In this document: positions 1 to 9,752 of the stretch, one piece after another
How the letters are laid out: each line of letters begins with the position of its first letter
Position numbering within the stretch: the first letter of the stretch is position 1
Source of the DNA: Acanthococcus lagerstroemiae
Taxonomy: Eukaryota > Arthropoda > Insecta > Hemiptera > Eriococcidae
DNA length: 64,000 nucleotides
Assembly: GCA_031841125.1 (NCBI GenBank)
Contig: CM063110.1
Location: 38,517,214 to 38,581,213 of the forward strand
Reading direction: 5' to 3'
The notes under the pieces: model-generated
Databases searched by the model: none
What the model saw: only the letters and a program-made list of their open reading frames with translations
Told to the model about the DNA's origin: nothing
Translations under genes and position numbers: made by a program

Positions 1-1414
1 ATAAAGCTTCTTTTCGACTATACATTCGGCTCGGAATGGATTTTGTATACGGTACATCACGGGCCCACGCATTCCGAGATCGTGTAAATTACCGAAACGA
101 AATTAAATTTTGATTATTCCCGGATAAAGGGGGAAAAAAATCCTCATCCACTTTTTCACGAGGTTCTCGCAAAATCGCCGCATTCGGATTCTCGAATCAG
201 TCCCGAGGCCGCGAATTTCACCTTAATTCTGGGCTGAATTTGATTTCTTCGTGTAAATGCGCAATGTATAGGCCTACTCGTCCTCCTTCCGCAGGGGTGT
301 GTTTTATGTAACTAATGAAGCCAGACCGTAAGATAACAGGCGAAGAAGCTAAATCATTTGAAATCCCAAAGTGGTACTTCCGAAGTTAGGTGGGCGAGAT
401 CCGGGCGGCGGGCCCCCTCCCTCATCCTAACGCAGCCGATCGCTCGTAAATTAAAAAGAATAACGAATTTCCCTTATCTCGCCATTATGAAAGTTGAAAA
501 ACCAAATTCTAAGGGCAACGCCGCAAAATCTGGCGAAAGCCAGAAAGTTATTGTCGATTCGTTTTGCTCATACTTATGAACTGATTTTCAAGTTACACGG
601 TCGTGTCACGTAGTAGTGTCAAATATCGGTAAAATTCGTCGATAGGTATCGATATGTGTCGATAATTTCGATACAATTCGTCGAAGCAAGGACAGAGGAA
701 AAGGGTTTTAAAGAGAGATGTGTAGAATTTTGGCTACTTTCGGGTATCTGTGGTCGGTTTCGACTGATTTTTATTGTCGATTTTCAGAACTTTTTAAGAC
801 ATTTTGATCGTATTGGTACTCGCTTTTCGATAAGTATCAGTATCGTTTGAACCATCAGCATTATACGCCAACAGACGGAAATACTCGAAATCGAGTTGCT
901 GCAGACATAGAAGCACCTGTAGCAGGGTACTCGACACGACGTAGCAGCGCGACTGGCCTTAATTTGTTTTACTCTCCACGATAATAACGAAGTAATTATG
1001 GTTATTTTTGGGTTATAAAAGAAGAAAAAAACGTACAAGGTGTAGCTAACATAAACGATTTATGAATCGTGTTTGCTGCTTGCTATAAACGAGAGTTTTC
1101 GATAACGTCCTTACACGCTTGAGAAGCACAACAATCTGATGATGGTTTTTAATAGATCGACCTTTCACGGCCTCCTCTTGACTGTGTTATTGCACCGCAT
1201 CGAGTCGCTCAAGTGCGCAGTATTGCTCGATGGCGTTGCGAACGTTTTCAGTCATGTTTTTCACAATTCAGTGAGCTAAATCGAAAGATTAAAACTCGAT
1301 CAATCATTCGGTTGTGGACTAGTATTGAATTTGGAACTATGGGAGTACTGTCGCCCGGACCGTCTATTCTCATCTCTGAAACCCCTCTCCCCCAGCATCT
1401 GTAAATAATCATGT
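1..1414. other. Non-coding, no gene seen
   Basis: No ORF here has recognisable protein features. The short open frames carry low-complexity or arbitrary sequence. A cluster of TCGATA-like words lies at about 630-680 and could be a small degenerate repeat. Nothing else is supportable. Confidence 0.5.
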
Positions 1415-2009
1415 CTTAGATAACCGAATAAGGAAAACTCTAGAAGGCAATAAGAACTTGAGGAAAATGAGAAGGCAACTCAATTCAGGTAGACAATGGA
1501 CCACCTACTTTGTAAACAGTGAAAGTGGCAAGGTCTAACCCCGGAATGGTATAAACCAAATAATAACAAAATACTACGCAGAATTGTATTTGTAATGACA
1601 GCAATAAAGATGACATTGAAAATCTATTGGACAAAAAGTAGAAAACGAACCCTCCTTCTTGGAAAGCGAAAACAAAGCAATAGTAAATCAGTCCCGTTCA
1701 CGACAACACAACCAGCGAATACATAAAGATGGGAGGAAGGGAACTATAGTAAAAATACTATAACAAAATTATTCAACAACATTTTGGAAACAGGAAAGAT
1801 CCCACAGGCCTGGAAATTTTCGAACATAATAACACTCTTTAAAAACGGGGATAAACATATGGTAGAAAATTACAGACCAGTCACCCTTACTCCGATAATT
1901 TCCAAAATATTTTCAAAAGCACTAGGAAACAGAGTTAGAAAAATACTAATCTCAAAGCAATAACCAATAGAACAGGTGGATTTTCGAAGATCCTTCTCAA
2001 CAGTGGACC

Positions 2010-2265
2010 ATATGTGTCCGGCTCAGAAGAAAGGTCTATAGTGTGCAAAACGCGTTTTCGAGAGAAACGCGTTTAAAGTTATGCAACACTGGCAACAGTG
2101 TATCCCGTAAACCGGTAACATTGTAGGCAGAACGCTAAATACTCGTTATTGTATGAGTTATGGGAATACTGTTGCCAGTGTTGCCTATCTTATAAACGCG
2201 TTTTTCTCGAAAACACGTTTTGCACACTATAGACCTTTGTTTTGAGCCGGTCACATATACATACG
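2010..2265. mobile_element. MITE with ~90-bp terminal inverted repeats
   Basis: The two ends are imperfect inverted copies over roughly 90 bp. The left arm starts CCGGCTCAGAAGAAAGGTC and continues through TATAGTGTGCAAAACGCG. The right arm, read in reverse complement, starts ACCGGCTCAAAACAAAGGTC and carries the same internal words and a GGCAACACTGG block. It interrupts the RT pseudogene between STVDH and VNQTIEKC, so it is a later insertion. The flanks (TATGTG / CACATA) make the exact end and target duplication ambiguous, so the superfamily is not assigned. Confidence 0.8.
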
Positions 2266-2311
2266 GTCAATCAGACAATAGAAAAATGTCACGAGTACGG
2301 AAAAGACATGG

Positions 2312-2415
2312 TATGGCGATGCCCGCATGCCAAAGTGGCCCCTATGACACCGCACCCCCTGCACTGGAAACTACCCTTTCGAGCATCGCATCAATGGTCG
2401 GGGGGACGGAAATGA
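2312..2415. repeat. Short interspersed repeat, copy 1
   Basis: About 100 bp here (GGCGATGCCCGCATGCC through the CCCTTTCGAGCATCGCATC block) reappear with few changes at 37575-37680. A shorter match (CCCTTTCGAGCATTAC) lies beside the SINE at about 7785. It sits inside the RT pseudogene between MVW and the LIDHNKAF block, so it is an insertion. It is probably part of a SINE body. Confidence 0.65.
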
Positions 2416-2650
2416 CATACACATAGGACTAATAGACCACAACAAGGCCTTTTACTCTATAAGCCACGAATTCCTGCTAAGCTCGCTCAAAAATCAAGTA
2501 ACCCCCCAAAAATTCATCAAACTAACATACGAAATATATAAAAAAAAAAAACTAGAATTAGGACGGACATGACAGGCGAATACTTTGACATCAAAAAATG
2601 AGTGAGACAAGGCGACCCCTTATCGCCGATCTATTCAACTGCGCGTTGGA

Positions 2651-4720
2651 AGAATTATTTAGAAATGGGCCATTTTGGCATTCGTGCATCGTCAAATTAT
2701 GTCCCACCACACCACCGCACTCGTCCTCATAAGAATCAAGAGATTTTTAGGCTATAGAATTCATCTTTGATTTTGAGGGTAACCATTATCCTTGTGGCCC
2801 CACAGGTACTGCAACCTGAAACATCATTAATTGGCAGTAGCAGGCACCAGCCATTTTATGATAATATGATGTTATCCAGGGGAGAAAAGTGCCGTGCTCC
2901 TTATGTAGGATTCCACAAGAAACATTTTTACACAGAGATATCTTTGAAGTAAAACCCACAGATTTCGAGACGAATCCAAAAAATGAGAAGTTGAGGGATA
3001 TCGCCCCTCCCATTTTCTCTCGTCCATAAATTTTCGCTATGTGCCACATGAGAGGAATCAACTGAACATTTAGATTAACAGAATCTATTTTAGTTCAAGA
3101 GCTGAATTGCGGTCGCTGACGACCGGACTATAACGAATTCGGATTCACTCAGTTCAGTTCAATTAATTTGAATTTTTATGTTCATTAACCTTCGAGTAAC
3201 CATGAACCTAAAATCTATGAACTCGGATGCTTGGATCAGTGTTTTCAGCCTACTTTACTGTAGGCTTGTGTGATTTTAACTCAGCATTGGACATATTTTC
3301 CAGTTTAAGCCATTGTACTTCGCACAGTTATATTTCGAGGTTATTGACCTATCACTAACTTAGAACTTTTTGGGTCAGCGTTTTTCGAACCTACTTTACA
3401 TCTAATTTTATTGAAATCTTCGAACTTTTAGTGTGGTCGCGGTTGGAGATCATTTTCCTGTGTAAGAAATACCCCCGATGTTAGATTTAAAAGTATATAC
3501 ACGCCCATTAAAAGTGAATTCAACAAACGCTTTCCCAAAAATTAGAGCTCAAAAAATTCAAAATCAAGCTTGTTCAAACAGTACTCACCGGGCCTTGTAA
3601 CTTCGGGAAGAAGAATAAGGACATTTCCTATCTCCCTGAGCTGATGGTTGGCCCCCTCTTAACCGAACGGCTAAGACCTTTTTGCTTCTTTTTGGATTTT
3701 TTGGGGTGAAATTTGCAATTGTGCATCGAGTTGTCTCTCCTAGAGAAGTGCCACCCCCCCCCCCCAGGAAAAATGATCACGCTACGGGCCTGCATTCGCC
3801 TTAAAGCTTCAAGTTCATTTACTTAAATTTTATCCTTTGTTGACCCGAACTGTCATTTTGTATCGACTTACATACATGAATTTTTTCTAGTTCAGTTACT
3901 TCTGTGAAGACTTCATTACCTAATTTCTCGAATTACTTTGTTCATTCTTCAAAGCTGGCAGAACTGTTTTCCAATTTTAAGTCAGTTCCATCTTGAAAAT
4001 AAAAAGTTGATGGGGGAGGTGAGTGTTGAAAATTTTCGAAACCATCATGACAGGGATATAACTTTTTTAAATATTGTAGGTAACTGATTTCATTTTCAAC
4101 ATTTATTTAACCTCTGAATGAAAGTCAACGAAACTGGTGCGGGGAAGGAGGCTTGAAATTGAAAAAGTCGACGAGTGTGCCGAACTGATATTTTCGTTCG
4201 TGTGTTCAAGGTCCTTAAAATCGTTCTCAGTTTCGGTTCAAGCGTTCAACCCAAATTTAGAAATGAAGGAGAACAGGCAGTGGGTCCAAATCGCGTGAAT
4301 AAAAAAACATGACTGTTAAATTACTGGCATGATTTCCACAACCTGTAGAACCCCTTGTTAACGCATTTCTAGTTGGTTGATTACCAGCATTGTGTCTATT
4401 CAAATTTCTCCAAAAATATACCCTGTATCTGAACATGGCACTTAAACTCCGAATTTAAATGGCCTTTCTCTCTGCTCTCGTTTTTTGATTCCCTCTTTCC
4501 CTCTGTTTTCCATGCATCCCTTTCCAGCAGAAGGTTCCGGGACTGTGACCCTTCGGTCCTTTCAGCGAATCCAGTCCCTGGATTTGATTACGAATCGTAG
4601 CGGTCACCGAGTTCCGACAACAGTACAGGTGAATTTTGCCGTGAAGAGGGAGGCTATGCTCCTCAGAGGATCAACTTAGCTCCTTTCTGAATTTTAGAAA
4701 ATGCCTTAACAAACTGTTAT
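2651..4720. other. Non-coding, repeat debris
   Basis: No credible gene. A poly-C tract at about 3753-3765 followed by GCTACGGGCCTG resembles the C-rich inner end and TIR of the hAT-type MITEs seen elsewhere in the window, but no partner end was located. The rest is AT-rich and unassigned. Confidence 0.4.
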
Positions 4721-4763
4721 TAGGGTGGTTAAACTCGACTTTTTGGACAGGATAGCCACCCTA
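4721..4763. repeat. 43-bp micro foldback element, copy 1
   Basis: It starts TAGGGTGG and ends CCACCCTA, an 8-bp perfect inverted repeat. The interior reads GACTTTTTGGACAGGATA. The same core in the opposite orientation occurs at 8719-8762 (TATCCCGTCCAAAAAGTC) and in weaker form at about 22245-22300 (TATCCTGTCCAAAAATT). Confidence 0.6.
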
Positions 4764-4779
4764 GCGTCACAGACCTTAC

Positions 4780-6055
4780 AACTATATAAAGTCCACTTAT
4801 GGACTACGGGCGTATAGACGTCGAATCACAGCGCCAACAGTTTTGGTGGAGCTTTAACGAGCTTTCTAGCTGGTCGGTTGAAAGTGTCTCCGAGTGCTTT
4901 TAACTCGATTTATACGACTGGAGGTGCGAATGGGAGAAATAACGCGTGCTCGCACATCGTATATTCTAGAAGTTTCTCGATAATCTGTATAGGTATCTTA
5001 TACGCGTGCATAATAGGTTTTATACTCCATTCTGAAAGTCGATTTTATTTGCTTTTCGTTTTCCACGTACAGTTCCCCGAATTTCTACATCGTGTAGTTT
5101 ATGGGCCTTTCTAGTTTCTCTTCTTTTTTTTTTCCTCGCGATGCTGGAAACATCGACGAGGGGCGCGGTTGCCACAACATTGTGTCGTTTTATTGTGTAA
5201 TCAAATTTTTCGGAAATCCGGTTTATATTACCCTCAGCTTCCGAAAGTGGAGAGATTTTCGGTGTCTTTAATCTTTTATGAAAACGTAAATATCGCGGAC
5301 TCGGCGCGGTGGCGTTTAATCTTGCTTCGACGTTAATGGCCGTTATACCTTTTCGCCGCGTGCGTCTTCTCTTCTCCAGCGACTGTGTACTACGGGTACT
5401 TGAATAGGACCAAAAAATATGGCCGACTGGCGAAGAGATTTTTCGTTTTTAAACTCGGATCGTTCACGTTCAATTGGCCCCCGCAGTATATTTATATTAC
5501 GTTCGTGTTTTCCCTTTTCTATTTTTTTTTCTTTGTCGTTTCGTAAATGCCCTTTTTCCCTCTCGTTTCCTTCTTTCAGCAGCGAAGAATCATTTACGAT
5601 TTTCCTCTTTAACGTTTTTGTGTTTTCATTTTTGAATGGCTGGAAAAGCTCGCGAGAACGAGCAGCCGGTTAATCGTATCCATATCTCATCTCGTGTATG
5701 GTGCCGCCAAATGTATATTGCCTGCCCTCTCTGTTCCATACGATGAAACTTCGTCGTCATTCGTCTCGTCGCCGGTTTTGCGACTCTCAAGCTCGTCAAA
5801 TTCGTCCAATTAGTCGGCCTTTCGGTAGATAATGTGGGTCAGGTCTCATGTCACCCATTCGTGTACATATAGCTAGACGTTTATGCCGGAGAGCAATAAA
5901 AGCCGAGCGGTTTGGCGAGACGCTGCAAAGCTGCGAAAGTTTCGCATTCGCGAGGTTCGTCGAACAATTTCAGTTGCTGACGTCGATTTAAGGACAGAGA
6001 TACGCATTTTAAACTAAAAATTAGTTATTTACTCTATTTATGACAACGAAGGAGT
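4780..6055. other. Repeat-poor non-coding stretch
   Basis: No recognisable coding sequence or transposon end. Base composition is more CpG-containing than the surrounding repeats, with T-rich tracts such as 5113-5135. It may be ordinary intergenic sequence. The 84-residue frame at 5419-5673 has only Phe/Ser-rich low-complexity sequence and is not called. Confidence 0.35.
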
Positions 6056-6059
6056 GATT

Positions 6060-8700
6060 TAGTCTTTTCTCTGATACCAGACAACTTTCCATGGACTTTA
6101 ATCGTGAAGGGACGTGGCGCTTTCCAGATAATAAAACAGTGGAGGAAATTGACCATCTCTTTATGAACGACGTAAGGGTTGTTAAAAAATACGAGGTATT
6201 AAGGAAATTTAGCTTCTCTTCGGATCATAAAATAGCAAGAGCTACAGTGCACATTGCTCTCAACTCCAGAAATAGAAAATATGGGAAAATAGGTACATGG
6301 GGGAATGTGATCATACCAGTTTATAGGCGGACAGAGGCGAATGAAATTTTGAGGAAGAAATTAGGGAAAATCAGGGCAGAAAATTTCCTCAGTTTGTAAG
6401 AGAAATACGATTGGATGGAGAACTGCATCAAGGAGGTGGCGGCACAAATTGGGGAAGGAAAAGCCAGGCCTTCGACAAATGACAAAATCAGTGAGGAAAC
6501 CTAAAAGCTCATAAATAAACGAACGGAGATCAGGAGTAAGGGGGAGGTTAGACCAGTGGGACCAGTTAGAACTATGTGAATTGAGAAAACTGATTAGGAA
6601 GGGGATAAGGAAGCATGTACAAACATACGATCAGGAGGCAACACGGGATATAATCGAGGAGACTGGCTTATCAGGAAAATACGTAAAGTACTAGCCCAAG
6701 GGCAAAACCTATTCCCATACATAAAAACGAAGAAATCTGAAGAAAAACTTTTTGAAAGGGAGGAAATAGTAAGAGAGGCAACGGAATTTTATGAGGAGCT
6801 ATATACGGAAAAAGGGAAGGTGACGGGGACTAGGCTAGGAAGGGGTAAGGATGAGAAAGAGACAGAAGAAAATAATAGGATAGGGAATAAAACAAGGAAG
6901 AAATTACGCCTGAAATTACAAACGAAGAAGTTTGGAGGATATTAGTAACACTGAAGAAAGGGAAGGCGACTGGATCAGATTGGGTGGAGAATGAACTAAT
7001 AAACATTTTAACGGATGCACTTACACCTTACATGACTTAAATCATTTAAAAAATTTGTGCAAACAGGATTCACACCCAAACAATGGCATCAATCAGAAAT
7101 AATTTTGCTGCATAAAAAAGGAGACAGAAGCGACCTGAATAATTATAGACCTATTAGCCTATCCTCAACTATAAGTGAAATTTTTGGAAAATTATTAAAA
7201 AACAGAATATACAAAACTTTAGATTAGAACCAACCAGTGGAACAACCCGGGTTCAGAGCAGGTTACTCAACCGTCGACCATATCTTCACGTACAATCAAA
7301 TTTTTTTATTTTTTATTTTTGGGGGGGGGGAGTATAATATGCCACTATGTCTCTTGTTTATTGATTTCAATAAGGCATTCGACTCGGTGGAACACTGGAC
7401 AGTATGGGATGCTATAGAAAAACAAGGAGTGAAAAGAGATATAGTGAGAGTACTGAGGGAAATGTATGGGAAAACGACGGCATACGTAAAGTTGGACAGA
7501 GTAGGAGAACAATTTGAAATACAGAAAGGAGTGAAGCCGGGGCACCTTCTGTCTCCCAACCTATTCATTGCTGTACTGGAGGGGATATTTCGGAGATTAA
7601 ACTGAGAGAAAAAAGGGATCAGGATAAATGGTCGATTTCTGAATAACGTACGATACACAGATGATATTGTGTTGATAAGTAATGAAATAGAGGAGTTACA
7701 AGAGATGGCAGAAGAACTCAATACCGAAAGTAGAAGGGTGGGACTCTTTTTCTAATTTTCTCTGCAGCCGAGTCCTGAAATCCGCCCTTTCGAGCATTAC
7801 TTCAGAGACGTCGGGGGGGGGTGCTGTTAGGGCTGCCTTAGCCCTCTTCCCTTCTGGCCGAAAAACCGGCCTAGGTCGAAAATTCTGGCGAGTTGCTACG
7901 TGGGCTCGAACTCGAAACCTCCGGATTCTGAGACCAACGCGCTATCCACTCGGGCAACCGGACCTCTTGTCAATGAACTTGACAAAAACCAAGATGATTT
8001 CAAATATTCAGGAGGGAAAGTTATAGGTGGGGGTACAGAAATCGAAAAAGTGGAGGAATATAATTGTTTAGGGCAAATGGTAGCTTTTGAAAATAGAGGA
8101 GAATTGGAGCTGAGGGCAAGAACCGCGAAAGCTTGAAAAAGTGTCTGGGCCCACAGAGCGATGCTAAAAAGTAAAAAATAAAAAATAAAAATACTGAATC
8201 AATGTGTGATACCCACCCTCACATACGGAGCACAAACCTGGTCTTTGACTAAGGCACAATATGAGAGCTTGAGAGTAACACACTTTAGGATACTCCGTAG
8301 TACTATGGGAATACGCACCAAAGATAAGTCTGAAAGAAATAATTAAAAGGACGGGCTCGAAAGATATTGGAGAGAATAAAAAAGGCAAAATTAGGATTCG
8401 CAGGGTCAATGGTGAAGGGCATAGACAACTGGGAGAAAGGTAACAGAAGAATGGTCACCTAGAGAATGGAAAAGAAAAAAGGGTAGACCACCTACACGGT
8501 AGAGAGACGAGATTACGAAGGAATTTGGGACGCTGTGGGAAAGAGTGGGAAGGGACAGGTTATGGTGGAAAAAAGCGATGGATGCCAGTGCCCAGAAACA
8601 GGTGCATTCGACGTCACCACGCCTCCTCCCACACACTCCGGGGACTAATGTTACAACGAATAAACGGCTGTAAAACAAATAAATAAATAAAAATAATTGT
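6060..8700 (+). pseudogene. Endonuclease-RT non-LTR retrotransposon, 5'-truncated and broken
   Basis: Coding blocks appear in the expected order on the + strand. The end of an APE-type endonuclease (SDHKIARATVHI, about 6220-6256) is followed by a basic linker and then RT blocks: NYRPISLSSTISEIFGKLL (about 7141-7197), QPGFRAGYSTVDHI (about 7243-7284), LLFIDFNKAFDSVEH (about 7351-7395) and YTDDIVLIS (about 7653-7680). The downstream region carries EYNCLGQMV (about 8060-8086), a TYGAQTW block (about 8221-8241) and a basic RGRPP-like stretch. Several stops and frameshifts inactivate it. The 3' end has an A-rich (AAATA)n tail at about 8670-8693. The C-terminal style matches RTE-like endonuclease-reverse-transcriptase families; exact clade not determined. 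A SINE at about 7745-7972 splits the RT. Confidence 0.88.
7745..7972 (-). mobile_element. tRNA-derived SINE inside the RT element
   Basis: Read on the minus strand the right part resembles a tRNA. A box-A-like segment (CCCGAGTGGATAGCGCG) is followed by a box-B-like GAGTTCGAGCC, the RNA polymerase III internal promoter layout. It lies between the YTDDIVLIS...ESRRVGL coding block and the block resuming at about 7966 (NELDKNQDD), so it is an insertion. A poly-G run is at 7812-7819. The body contains a CCCTTTCGAGCAT word shared with the repeats at 2.3 and 37.6 kb. It is not a functional tRNA gene, as no complete cloverleaf is evident. Confidence 0.75.
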
Positions 8701-8718
8701 AAGTATAGTCCGGGGGAG

Positions 8719-8762
8719 CTAGGAGGGTTATCCCGTCCAAAAAGTCAATTCTAGTCCCCCCT
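8719..8762. repeat. Micro foldback element, copy 2
   Basis: CTAGGAGGGTTATCCCGTCCAAAAAGTC-type sequence matching the reverse complement of the 43-bp unit at 4721-4763. It directly follows the A-rich tail of the retroelement. Confidence 0.5.
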
Positions 8763-8779
8763 CTCCGAATAACAGATTC

Positions 8780-9100
8780 TTATAACGCATTTACACTGGT
8801 TCCCAAACATTTATGAATCGCAATAATATGTTTCTTTAAGCACGCTTTATCAGAGAATGAACGAACGCAGATTGAGCATGAATAAGGTTTTTCATTATTA
8901 TGAATTGTAACAATATGTTTCTTCAAGTTCTGTGTTTGAGAGAATGAGTGACTGCAGATTAAGCATGAATAAGGTTTTTCATTATTATGAACCGCAATAA
9001 TATGGTGCTTTAAGTTCTGTTTTCGGGAGAATGAACGATTGCAGATTGAGCTTGAATAAGGTTTTTCATTATTCTGAATTGAACTTGTAGACAGAGACAC
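8780..9100 (-). CDS. C2H2 zinc-finger ORF, three fingers, first degenerate
   Basis: A 106-residue frame carries three tandem C2H2 fingers joined by conserved NNEKPYSC linkers (residues roughly 10-34, 38-62 and 66-91). Fingers 2 and 3 have the full C-x2-C-x12-H-x4-H pattern. Finger 1 has Ser where the first Cys should be (SSSIC), so it probably cannot bind zinc normally. Known role of the family: sequence-specific DNA binding. The C-terminal ten or so residues are translation of the transposon TIR, so the frame ends by running into the element end. It may be a gene fragment captured by a DNA transposon, or an exon of a transposon-encoded protein. No methionine-rich upstream exon is evident. 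Expression is not shown. Confidence 0.6.
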   Translation of the reverse strand: MSLSTSSIQNNEKPYSSSICNRSFSRKQNLKHHIIAVHNNEKPYSCLICSHSFSQTQNLKKHIVTIHNNEKPYSCSICVRSFSDKACLKKHIIAIHKCLGTSVNAL

Positions 9101-9752
9101 ACCTGCTTCAACTTCTATTCTATCAGCAGTTTGGTTACAAACTGTAGTCTTAATGGCAGAGTTGGCTGTAAGAACCTTGTTTTATGTTTGTCCAGACTTC
9201 CTAATGACTGCTCTACAGTGAAATTTCTCCAACATCGCCAACATAACTGATATTATGTGATAAGAATGAGCAAAATTTCCACTGAAAATTACGAGATCAT
9301 ATAATACTTGAATCCTTGTGAATGCATTAAAGTAGCTCCTACGAGCAAGATCTTCTGGTTCCATGAACAGATCATGTCGACGAGCATAGTCGAGAATCAA
9401 CTTCGTCCGTACCCAGAATATACGGATCCTTCGTTTCTACCACATAGAACTACAGTGAATATAAGAATACTTAAAAAAAAAACGTCGTCTCTGCACCTCC
9501 ATAGACAAAATTTGCTAATTCAATAGAAACAAACAACTATTTGATATGAGTATATAGTAAAATTTCCTCTACTTCGATATTTTGGCGGGAAACATTTCTT
9601 CCAAAACATATTACGGAAATCGGATTTGAATCCGATAAGAAAATGTTTCTCAAAACATTGTTTATATAATGTTTGGGCAGTTTCAGTGTAAACGGAAATT
9701 CCTCAACATTCCCAACATTTGTTTTCAACATGTTTGGAAACCAGTGTAAATG
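8788..9752. mobile_element. TIR-bounded unit (~965 bp) enclosing a zinc-finger ORF
   Basis: The left end CATTTACACTGGTTCCCAAA (8788-8810 with CAT) is matched by the right end at 9730-9752. Read in reverse complement that end gives CATTTACACTGGTTTCCAAA, one mismatch over 23 bp. An internal foldback lies at about 9588-9650 (GAAACATTTCTT facing AAGAAAATGTTTC). The target-site duplication is unclear, so the superfamily is left open. A C2H2 zinc-finger ORF on the minus strand abuts the left TIR and reads into it. Confidence 0.7.
9182..9400 (-). CDS. Unrecognised 72-residue ORF inside the TIR unit
   Basis: This minus-strand frame lies upstream of the zinc-finger ORF in the same TIR-bounded unit. 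Its composition looks protein-like (an acidic/aromatic start, ILDYARRHDLF, then FTRIQVLYDLVIF). It has no motif I can name, and it could be a remnant of a transposon protein or chance. A plausible upstream exon for the zinc-finger ORF has not been demonstrated. Confidence 0.25.
   Translation of the reverse strand: MILDYARRHDLFMEPEDLARRSYFNAFTRIQVLYDLVIFSGNFAHSYHIISVMLAMLEKFHCRAVIRKSGQT

Larger units (their letters stand above)
1415..2650 (+). pseudogene. Non-LTR retrotransposon RT fragment, broken
   Basis: Conceptual translation across frames gives typical non-LTR reverse transcriptase blocks. A basic linker lies near 1420-1500. An ENYRPVTLTPIISKIF block (the NYRP RT motif) is at about 1865-1915, a STVDH motif at about 1998-2012, LIDHNKAF at about 2430-2450, and RQGDPLSP at about 2607-2630. 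The frame has stops (for example a TAA after SKQ near 1962 and a TGA before VRQGD) and is split by two insertions, a long-TIR element at 2010-2265 and a short interspersed repeat at about 2312-2415. It is a dead copy, probably of the same broad family as the element at 6.06-8.69 kb. The coding strand is + throughout. Confidence 0.8.

Noticed and set aside
7850..7965. Possible tRNA gene on the minus strand
   Set aside because: tRNA-like promoter boxes only, inserted within an RT coding region; a SINE explains it.
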